Source of the DNA: a virus
Direction: 5' to 3' (one strand)
DNA: 50,647 bases
IMG/VR virus record: IMGVR_UViG_3300050138_000100
Location: 1-50,647 of that record
Shown: one piece after another, positions 21,212-28,062 of the stretch
How positions within the stretch are numbered: position 1 is the first letter of the stretch
Layout of the letters: the number at the start of each line of letters is the position of its first letter
Notes under the pieces: generated by a model
The model's database searches: none
What the model was told of the DNA's origin: nothing
The model's input: the letters and a program-made list of their open reading frames with translations, nothing else
Translations under genes and position numbers: made by a program

Positions 21212-21913
21212 TTATTTAGGTGGCGTATTCGCCTTAATCCATGCGATTACTTCGTCTTGTGTGATCTGATTAGCCTCGAGACTGGCGATTTGGGCTTCTA
21301 AGCCGGCAAAGGCTTCGGCCCGTAAATGCAGGTTGCGCGTCTCGCTGTAGTTGTCGAGGTTATCCAAGACGGTCCCCAGCGGGTTATTCAGGTTGTTTTC
21401 GAAGTTTGTATTGCCGGTAGCCTGCTCGCCGGTGGCGTGCCAGACTAATTGATCTAACGTGTGCTGGTCATCTACTATTTCGTTGCGTATTGGCATAGGT
21501 GCTCCTTGTGCTGCTCCTTGTAGGGTTTGGCCTACACTTACTTTACTATTATCTGACATGTGAAGATAGACCCAACTGGCCCCGTCTCCTTCTACCCGGA
21601 CATATTTACCGTTAGTCGGGTCTTCGTTAATCTCCGTGACTACTGCTGAAATGAACGTAAATCCATTGCCTACGCCGGGGTCTGTAGCCGCGCCGTTTAC
21701 CCACCTACCAACGTGGACGTGCGGACCTGTCACGTTACCGGTAGCTCCCGATATGCCTATAGTCACCCCGTTTACTATAATCGGCGTTCCGACCGGGCAA
21801 CCGTAGTCGATTCCGTTATGAAAGCCTTGTCCGGGCGGGCAGAGGCCGGTATTAAGCGGGTAGCCGTCCTGGCAGCCAAACAATTCTGTTACTGGAAAGT
21901 CTTGGACGTTCAT
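21212..21913 (-). CDS. M23-family peptidase (endolysin), 233 aa
   Basis: Residues 30-70 hold GFHNGIDYGCPVGTP (zinc ligands H32 and D36) and TGPHVHVGRW (HxH, residues 65-67), the LytM/M23 signature of enzymes that cut peptidoglycan cross-bridges. YVRVEGDGASWVYLHMSDN continues the fold. The C-terminal 90 residues are helical and may bind wall or form oligomers. No signal peptide, so it needs the holin next door. Confidence 0.9.
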   Translation of the reverse strand: MNVQDFPVTELFGCQDGYPLNTGLCPPGQGFHNGIDYGCPVGTPIIVNGVTIGISGATGNVTGPHVHVGRWVNGAATDPGVGNGFTFISAVVTEINEDPTNGKYVRVEGDGASWVYLHMSDNSKVSVGQTLQGAAQGAPMPIRNEIVDDQHTLDQLVWHATGEQATGNTNFENNLNNPLGTVLDNLDNYSETRNLHLRAEAFAGLEAQIASLEANQITQDEVIAWIKANTPPK

Positions 21914-21930
21914 TGAACCTTCATTATACG

Positions 21931-22554
21931 CTACTTTTTAATGATATATAATATCCCTACTAACGTGCTAACGAAACCGAAGAATATAGCGATACCTATG
22001 CTGATATATAGAGCAACGTTGTTGGACCTGGCAGTGGCCCCACCGGCTTCGGCGCGGCTTTCAACGACTTGTGCTTTGCCACCAACGCCCTCGTACTGGA
22101 AGCGCCGCAGTTCAGCGATGTCTTTGATGATCGGCTCCAGCGCGGCCGTCAAGGCGATTGTCGCGGCAGTCGCGGCCGCTTGCACCTGCGTTCGCAGCGT
22201 TTCGGCCGAGGTCGCCACGGTAGCCGCCAGCGTGGAAGCTCTAGTCTCCGCGTCTTTTGCAGCCTGTTGCGAGGCAGCTACGTCCACGGTCCTTATAGCG
22301 TCAATTCGAGCCGATTCCGCTTTACGGAGTTTTTCCTCATACGCCATCCTAACTTCACTAACTTCCTTGAGGTGCCTGGCAACTATAACGCTAATATCGT
22401 CTTGGCGTTTATCTGACGCCAAACGAAGGTCATCGAGCCTTTTGACTGACGCTTCCACTAGGTCTAGCACGTTCTGGGTTGGGTCAATTACTTCCTCACC
22501 GTGCTTGTCTGTAGCGGGGCCATCGGAGCCGGGATTGCCATTACTATTAGTCAT
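21931..22554 (-). CDS. Coiled-coil protein with C-terminal membrane anchor, 207 aa
   Basis: Residues 25-160 are coiled coil rich in Ala, Glu and Lys (QQAAKDAETRASTLAATVAT), ending in one membrane segment (LYISIGIAIFFGFVSTLVGI) and IIKK. Position before the endolysin suggests a lysis role such as a holin-like or spanin-like component, but the family is not recognised. Ends in TAG, seven codons before a TGA. Confidence 0.7.
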   Translation of the reverse strand: MTNSNGNPGSDGPATDKHGEEVIDPTQNVLDLVEASVKRLDDLRLASDKRQDDISVIVARHLKEVSEVRMAYEEKLRKAESARIDAIRTVDVAASQQAAKDAETRASTLAATVATSAETLRTQVQAAATAATIALTAALEPIIKDIAELRRFQYEGVGGKAQVVESRAEAGGATARSNNVALYISIGIAIFFGFVSTLVGILYIIKK

Positions 22555-22566
22555 GCTGCTCTCCGA

Positions 22567-23016
22567 TCAGCTTATAGTCAGCGTCCAGACAATACTCAGC
22601 GTGTCGCCGGCCGCCTTGTTTATTACGGAAAACGACGTGTACGTCCACATATTGCCGGCGCTCGAAGCGTCAAAGATACCAGCCTCGGTAATCGCGCCCG
22701 TGCCGCTGCCGGCCGCCCAATCGCCCTGCATAGTCACGACGTTCGTGCTGCGGGTCTTGCTGGTCAAAGCGTTACGGGATAGCTCGGTCGTCAAAGTCGT
22801 CGTACCGCCAGTGCCAGTACCAATCGCCATGTACGTCGGCTTGCCGAGTGACGGCGCAGCTAGAATCTGGTCTGCGATAGCGTTCTTGCCGGCCGCTTCA
22901 ACCGTATTGTGCGAGCGTTCGATCTGCTTAATGCGGCCCTTGCTATCGCGCAATATCGCGACGGCGTTCCATTTACGGTGCGGGCTGTTTACGTCAATGC
23001 TGTCTGTAACTTTCAT
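22567..23016 (-). CDS. Phage tail-fibre-associated protein, 149 aa
   Basis: Contains YMAIGTGTGGTTTLTTELSR and TEAGIFDASSAGNMWTYTSF, a pattern widespread in small phage proteins encoded next to tail fibres. Probably structural. ATGA overlap with the upstream gene. Confidence 0.7.
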   Translation of the reverse strand: MKVTDSIDVNSPHRKWNAVAILRDSKGRIKQIERSHNTVEAAGKNAIADQILAAPSLGKPTYMAIGTGTGGTTTLTTELSRNALTSKTRSTNVVTMQGDWAAGSGTGAITEAGIFDASSAGNMWTYTSFSVINKAAGDTLSIVWTLTIS

Positions 23017-23231
23017 GCTTTTGCCTCTATATCCCCTAATTCAATAAAACGGCCAGCGGTGTCAGCGTCCAGCTCGACAGTCTCGCCCTTAGCGATCAAC
23101 TTGCCTTCCTGGAACAGCCCGGCTTCGGTCAAAACGGTATACGCCAGACGCGCCGGATTTTGCGGTGCTTGATCGGTAGTTACGGCTGTCTGTTCGCCGT
23201 CTTCGTTGACTGTAAGTTCGTGGTGGGCCAT
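23013..23231 (-). CDS. Hypothetical small protein, 72 aa
   Basis: ATG 23231 (MAHHELTVNEDGEQ) lies five bases after GGAG. Contains KLIAKGETVELDADTAGRFI, a pattern like small phage head or tail accessory proteins. The upstream fibre gene ends in TAG 18 codons before this ATG in the same frame with no other stop, so readthrough would append it to the fibre. Confidence 0.65.
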   Translation of the reverse strand: MAHHELTVNEDGEQTAVTTDQAPQNPARLAYTVLTEAGLFQEGKLIAKGETVELDADTAGRFIELGDIEAKA

Positions 23232-23285
23232 GCGCACTCCTCTCGTTATTAAATATACATTTTTTGCTGCCTTATGGCAACTTCC

Positions 23286-24167
23286 CTATTTCAAGTGGCC
23301 GGTAAGATAAGTCTGAGTGGGAGTATTATCAGCGCTTACCGCAGTCGCCTGCCCCGTAAACAGCTCGACGTAGTCACCTGCCGCTAGTTTAATATCAGCA
23401 GCTACGACACTGGACATATGCTGATTTCCACCGGTGTTATTAACGATTGGGCCCGTACCGTACGCAACAATACCACCGTTTTTATATAGAGCGCATTGAG
23501 TTTGAGTACCGTTACCCATGAATGAAGTTAACAGCCCCTTAAAAGGATAATCCCCGGGTACGGGTGCTATAAATCGGTGGTTAACAAGATCGAAATTACC
23601 GCCATCATCATAAGTTAAACCGTCCAGATTTATTTTAGTACCGCCCGCTGGTGCTTGCGCACTGGATAGATAAACTGCAAAAGCCGGGTCGGCGTTATTA
23701 AGCAGTCTCGGGTATAGCCTATACGAGTGCGCGCTAGACCACCGGCCGTCTTGATTAACCGCAGTAATAGCCGTGGCGTTGCTGATATTGACACCTAAAC
23801 ATACGCTGTTAGCCGGCAATGCTTCCGGCGCCGCGCCGTTACTGACCGCGTTATGCGTGATAGCGCCGGTATTGTCGACGTACGTGTACGTGTCCTGATT
23901 AGCGGCGAAAACATGCGCCGACACCGGGTCAACCTGCACGTACTTGCCGCCTATAATGACCACGCCGCCACTCATATTAGCCGTTAAGTCGCCGGCCGGC
24001 CCGTCCCAAACGCAGCCTTGCTGAACATAATCGCCAAGCGAGGCCCGCAGTATAACCAGGCTGTTGTTGTCTGCGTCATAGTCACCAGTAGACAGCCCGG
24101 TTAGCGCGTCGTCCCACTCGCCGGCATGGATTATATCGCCAGGGTTCTTATTGTTCGGAAATCCCAT
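23286..24167 (-). CDS. Tail fibre with C1q-like C-terminal domain, 293 aa
   Basis: N-terminal 100 residues (FPNNKNPGDIIHAGEWDDAL and following) resemble phage fibre base domains; the C-terminal 130 residues read FAVYLSSAQAP, VPGDYPFKGLLTSFMG, CALYKNGGIVAYGTG and KLAAGDYVELFTG, the jelly-roll pattern of C1q/TNF-like domains that trimerise. Likely a receptor-contacting fibre. RBS GGAG before ATG 24167. TAG stop. Confidence 0.75.
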   Translation of the reverse strand: MGFPNNKNPGDIIHAGEWDDALTGLSTGDYDADNNSLVILRASLGDYVQQGCVWDGPAGDLTANMSGGVVIIGGKYVQVDPVSAHVFAANQDTYTYVDNTGAITHNAVSNGAAPEALPANSVCLGVNISNATAITAVNQDGRWSSAHSYRLYPRLLNNADPAFAVYLSSAQAPAGGTKINLDGLTYDDGGNFDLVNHRFIAPVPGDYPFKGLLTSFMGNGTQTQCALYKNGGIVAYGTGPIVNNTGGNQHMSSVVAADIKLAAGDYVELFTGQATAVSADNTPTQTYLTGHLK

Positions 24168-24192
24168 ATAAAGCTCCTATCCGCATTATACA

Positions 24193-26325
24193 TTAAGTTG
24201 GCGCTCCCGGCGTGCCAGACAGCTCCAGCGTTTTCAGGTTGCGCTTGACGTCCTCGATACGTTTAGTCACGTCAGGCCTTTCAGTAGACAGCACAAACGC
24301 GATATAGTCAGGCTTATAATCGAACGCTATTACCTGCAGCACCAGACTGCTCAGATCTGCCAAATTGTAGTCAAAACTACCTTCGTCGAACTCTGCAGTG
24401 CCAAATAACGAGCCAGTAATACCGCTACTTATGCCGGTTGGCAGCAGGTTGGCGATTTTAGCAATCTTACCTAGTACCACACTTTCGATGTCGTAACCGA
24501 GATCGGCGTTTTGCGTGTTGTCGATAATTTCAACTGTTAGCTGTACAATAGGCGTCCCGCTGAACGCTGAATTAGCCAGTATCGAAGCCGTGGCGTCAGT
24601 AATTACTCGGCCATCGCTCAGCACCATAGCGTGCTCGCCGTAAGCCGTAACGCTGCTGTCTTGAGTGTACTTTTTCAGCAGCTTCACACCGCCGCCAATG
24701 TCGCCGCCGACAAAGTAAATTACGTTGACGATTTTTTCGGCCGTCTTGAGTATTGACAGGCTCTTGACTTCCTTCCCCATCGTGAACACATAGTCCGGCA
24801 GGCTGCCTTTTTGGTGCAAGTGAAACACGTTCGTGGCCTGGTCGATGTAGTAATACCAGTCTGTCGGGCAAAGTTCCAACACCTTATCCACGCACTCCTG
24901 ACCGTTGTTGACGTTAAACTGGTACGAAACGAGCGTGCCGGTATCGTCGATTGAATCAGCCGTATATGTGATCGGGCAGCCGTGCGAATGCAGGTCGTCT
25001 ATCACGCTGCGCAACATATCCGACGGGTCAACACTGCTGTAAGTCGGCTGCGTGTTGCCAGTACCAGAGTAGCTATTGAAATAAATGTCGCCGGTTATCG
25101 TGGTCCAGGCAGAAGTCGACGGGTCGTAATACTCGGTCAAGCCATTGGCGTAAACATTCGTATTTTCGTACGACAAATTGATTACTCCCGGCGGCACTGC
25201 GAAGCCAAGCGGCGAAACCCTGACCCAATACGTAGTCAGCGGCGTAATTGTCAAAATGCTCGGAAGCGTAAGCTTATACACCGTGTCAACAAGCGTATTA
25301 ACACTAATAGTCTGTGATGATAGCGGGCTGGTTTGCGCTTTAGCGTTAGCTTCGCTCGCGTACACCACCGCTTCTACTGACACCGGTGAGTACAGTGCGC
25401 TTACCAGGGCCATCTTTAATTCAATAGACGATAACGAGGTAACTCCCGCGCCGCTCTTGAATGAAAACACAGCGTCAGACGCGCCAGAACCCTTACCGGT
25501 GTTACCAATGCCTAGATAAGCGTTGCTGATATTTTGGCTCTGATCGACTAACTCGCCACTCTGCAAAACGTAGTCTTTCATCGTATAGCCGAAGCCCATC
25601 ACGTTTACGTCCACCTGGTCCTTCGTGTAGTCAGGGTTATAGTTCGAGATAAAGCCTTTGGCGTACAAAAAGCCACTCGGGCTGTCCCAATCGACAATAA
25701 ACATATGGACCTCATTGAGATAATCGACGTCGTAACCTTCGCCAAACACGTCGGCCGGCCGCGATAGCGTGATACTGACTGTCGAACCGGCACTGTTTAT
25801 TTTCTGCGCCAGCCCGAGGTCGCTGGTAACATCGTCGTCCCATGTCGTCAGGTAATTACCCATGCGATCGTAGACCTTGTAAAATACCTTCTTCGTCTGC
25901 CACAGCCCTACTACTGCCGGCGCGCTTGTGCCATCTGTCACCGTGACACTATCGGTGACGGCTTTCACAGCTCGCTTTGCTACGCTATCGGTTACGGTAA
26001 CGGAATCTGTCAGGTGCTTGACGTCAGCCTTCGTACCTACGCCGTCCGTGGCAGTAACGGAATCAGCCAGGGGTTTGACGACCTTTTTACCTACGGAATC
26101 CGTGACAGTGACGGAATCGGCTTTAGGACTTATGCCACTCTTAGCTGTGGAATCCGTGACCGTTACCGAATCAGCGACGCCTTTTACAACAGTCTTGCCG
26201 CTTACGCTGTCGCTGACTGTTACCGAATCAGTCGATAATACGGTACTCTCGTCGCGCAACAGGAAGCTTGTGCCGTCTTCTTGTAGTAACTTACTTGTGC
26301 CGTCTTCTTGTAGTAAAAAACTCAT
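24193..26325 (-). CDS. Tail baseplate/hub protein with N-terminal repeats, 710 aa
   Basis: Residues 1-26 repeat LLQEDGTS; residues about 30-140 hold six copies of an 18-20-residue unit with DSVTVTDSV. From residue 145 (YKVYDRMGNYLTTWDDDVTS) the sequence resembles tail-associated hub proteins (gp27/Tal-like), including RPADVFGEGYDVDYLNEVHM. It lies after the distal tail gene, as hubs do. Start ATG 26325 is inside a hairpin. Its repeats may extend or anchor the tail tip. Confidence 0.75.
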   Translation of the reverse strand: MSFLLQEDGTSKLLQEDGTSFLLRDESTVLSTDSVTVSDSVSGKTVVKGVADSVTVTDSTAKSGISPKADSVTVTDSVGKKVVKPLADSVTATDGVGTKADVKHLTDSVTVTDSVAKRAVKAVTDSVTVTDGTSAPAVVGLWQTKKVFYKVYDRMGNYLTTWDDDVTSDLGLAQKINSAGSTVSITLSRPADVFGEGYDVDYLNEVHMFIVDWDSPSGFLYAKGFISNYNPDYTKDQVDVNVMGFGYTMKDYVLQSGELVDQSQNISNAYLGIGNTGKGSGASDAVFSFKSGAGVTSLSSIELKMALVSALYSPVSVEAVVYASEANAKAQTSPLSSQTISVNTLVDTVYKLTLPSILTITPLTTYWVRVSPLGFAVPPGVINLSYENTNVYANGLTEYYDPSTSAWTTITGDIYFNSYSGTGNTQPTYSSVDPSDMLRSVIDDLHSHGCPITYTADSIDDTGTLVSYQFNVNNGQECVDKVLELCPTDWYYYIDQATNVFHLHQKGSLPDYVFTMGKEVKSLSILKTAEKIVNVIYFVGGDIGGGVKLLKKYTQDSSVTAYGEHAMVLSDGRVITDATASILANSAFSGTPIVQLTVEIIDNTQNADLGYDIESVVLGKIAKIANLLPTGISSGITGSLFGTAEFDEGSFDYNLADLSSLVLQVIAFDYKPDYIAFVLSTERPDVTKRIEDVKRNLKTLELSGTPGAPT
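25925..26245 (-). repeat. In-gene repeats coding for DSVTVTDS units
   Basis: Degenerate direct repeats of about 54-60 bases, each with a variant of GACTCCGTCACTGT on the minus strand, six copies, in frame within the hub gene. Copy number could vary by recombination. Confidence 0.85.
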
Positions 26326-26354
26326 GGGTTATCCCTTGCAATGGGGCAACCCAT
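26324..26354 (-). promoter_or_regulatory. Hairpin covering the hub gene's start codon
   Basis: Minus strand arms ATGGGTT and AACCCAT pair perfectly (7 bp), with further CCC/GGG pairing inside. The second arm contains the ATG of the hub gene and the weak RBS AGGGAT, so folding would hide the start site. It begins right after the upstream TAA. Confidence 0.55.
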
Positions 26355-26720
26355 TTACGCTGCTTCGTAGTCTTTAAGGCGTTCGGCTACACGCTGGGCG
26401 GCCTCTAGCTCAGTTTTACCATGTTCGCCCATCGTAGACGGATAACTAGGGCGTTCCTTCGTTGGCTGGAAATGAAAATACCACAATGTATCGTGCTCGA
26501 TAGTCTGCCCGATTGCAGCTTGAGGAAAATAAACCTGAGCGGCCGAGAGCGTAATCATTTTAGATTGATCGAAGCCATCAGGAACAATTGGCTGGTCGTT
26601 TTTGACTTCATGGTCTTTAACGACTTCCTGAGTAATTTCAGGTTGCGGTGACGCCTGCTCAATCCGAACACTATTATCTTCCGGGTTTGCTGCAATTTTT
26701 AATAATTCTTCTGCTGTCAT
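26355..26720 (-). CDS. Hypothetical protein between fibre and hub genes, 121 aa
   Basis: Acidic N-terminus (MTAEELLKIAANPEDNS), then SAAQVYFPQAAIGQTIEHDT and a helical end. No motif recognised. Its place suggests a fibre-assembly or accessory role. RBS AAGGAG. Confidence 0.7.
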   Translation of the reverse strand: MTAEELLKIAANPEDNSVRIEQASPQPEITQEVVKDHEVKNDQPIVPDGFDQSKMITLSAAQVYFPQAAIGQTIEHDTLWYFHFQPTKERPSYPSTMGEHGKTELEAAQRVAERLKDYEAA

Positions 26721-26729
26721 AATATCTCC

Positions 26730-27254
26730 TTATGCTATTTCGTAAAAGCCTTCTACTAGAATCTTATGTCCGTTACCCCAGGTGAAGGGTGTAGTAGACG
26801 TAACCGCTCCTTCGTCAACGTTAATGTCCCAGGTCATCAACCTGGCTGTAGTTGTAGTAAGCCATTTAACAAACAGCGCCCTGGCACCCGAGCCACTGTT
26901 GGCCTGACCTTGAGCGATCGGAAGGTCGGCAGCCGGGGTTGCAGTCGAAGTGATCGGTAAGGAAAAGTTTGGATTGGTGCTCATCGACGAGGTACTCCCT
27001 AGCGTTGTGACAACCCTAAAAAATACGGTTTTACCGATTTGCATATATTTAGCGTCGTTTGTGCCGTTGCCAAGCGTGAAGTTAGCCCAGGTTGGCGTCC
27101 AGGCTTGCCAGGCCCCACCGAGACCTAGAGCAAGCTGCGCTAGAGTTACTTTACGGTTAGTCGGCGTCCCCAGCGGGTCATCGACCGTTGCGACCAAGTC
27201 GTCGGAAGTAGGCGTAGGGTCAGCTGTCAGGCCAGTTATTTTGCTATCAGGCAT
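26730..27254 (-). CDS. Tail fibre tip protein, 174 aa
   Basis: Starts like a short fibre base (MPDSKITGLTADPTPTSDD). From WQAWTPTWANFTLGNGTN to the end it is homologous to the C-terminus of the 40720-41784 fibre: WANFT, KYMQIGKTVFFRVVTTLG, LPIAQGQANSG and WDINVDEG are shared. Likely a receptor-binding or tip domain. RBS AGGAG. One 60-bp stretch is identical in both genes. Confidence 0.75.
   Translation of the reverse strand: MPDSKITGLTADPTPTSDDLVATVDDPLGTPTNRKVTLAQLALGLGGAWQAWTPTWANFTLGNGTNDAKYMQIGKTVFFRVVTTLGSTSSMSTNPNFSLPITSTATPAADLPIAQGQANSGSGARALFVKWLTTTTARLMTWDINVDEGAVTSTTPFTWGNGHKILVEGFYEIA
27010..27069 (-). repeat. 60-bp perfect repeat, copy A (copy B at 41000-41059)
   Basis: The sequence is identical to that at 41000-41059 on the same strand, offset 13990 bases, inside the shared fibre-tip domain. 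Confidence 0.9.
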
Positions 27255-27285
27255 ATGTTCTCCTTACGAAAATTATACCACTTCA

Positions 27286-28062
27286 TTACAGGAACTCCCG
27301 GTAATACTGAGCGTTAATATCAACATTTCGGGCCGTGAAGCTATCTGAATAAGCCGGCGAATCGACATTTGGCCGGAAGACCGGAAACACGCCGTTATAA
27401 TCAACGGCCACGTCATTAACGCGCGCGATCTTGCGCTTGCAGTCAAGCATAACGATGTCGCCGGGCGCCCAATCAGTTTTCGTAATAGTCAAACTCTGGC
27501 CGTTCAGCGAGTTAAAAAACGTCATCGTCCGCTCGCCGCTGCCGGTGAAGCTATTCAGCGTTATGCGTATCAACGGCTTGCTCGGCGCGCTGCCGCCAAA
27601 CATCGTAGCCAGTATGTGGCCCGTAGTCGTAACCGCGGTCTCGCTATAATTCGATTGCGTCGTTTCAATGCCAAACGGATAGCCGGCCGTGAATACTAGG
27701 CTGACTGCCGCCTTGCCAGCCTCGATATGGCTGTGGACGATGTTATTCAGGCTGCAGATGTATTGCCTGGTCTGCCCGCTTTGAGCAAGTACCAGGCTGG
27801 CGTTTATAGCGGTTGTCAGCGTTTTCAACGTGTCCAGGGTTATCTCGTACGTCGCGCGGTCCGTGGCTACGATATAGCCTTCCAGAATCAGCCCTTTCGC
27901 GCCAAACCTCTTGCCGGTAACTGCTTGGCCGTCTTGCCGGGCCATGTCGTAAGCCAGCAATGTGATCGTCGGCAATTCGTTCGGGTAGCGCCGGCTCAGC
28001 ACAAAGTTCGGTATTGTCGATAGATCGTTGCCGTCAAATACTGCCGAAAAGTCGTTTTCCAT
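27286..28062 (-). CDS. Distal tail protein (Dit-like), 258 aa
   Basis: N-terminus NDFSAVFDGNDLSTIPNFVL and LPTITLLAYDMARQDGQAV and GLILEGYIVATDRATYE match the belt domain of Dit proteins, which close the tail tube and hold the hub. It directly follows the tape measure with a TGATG overlap. C-terminal half beta-rich. Confidence 0.8.
   Translation of the reverse strand: MENDFSAVFDGNDLSTIPNFVLSRRYPNELPTITLLAYDMARQDGQAVTGKRFGAKGLILEGYIVATDRATYEITLDTLKTLTTAINASLVLAQSGQTRQYICSLNNIVHSHIEAGKAAVSLVFTAGYPFGIETTQSNYSETAVTTTGHILATMFGGSAPSKPLIRITLNSFTGSGERTMTFFNSLNGQSLTITKTDWAPGDIVMLDCKRKIARVNDVAVDYNGVFPVFRPNVDSPAYSDSFTARNVDINAQYYREFL

Noticed and set aside
21941-23047. Long plus-strand open frame (368 codons)
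   Set aside because: It lies opposite three well-supported minus-strand genes in coupled order, has no RBS and encodes low-complexity Ser/Val/Ala text typical of an antisense shadow.
25925-26245. Possible CRISPR-like array
   Set aside because: The repeats are degenerate, in frame and separated by equally repetitive coding sequence: they encode DSVTVTDS protein repeats.
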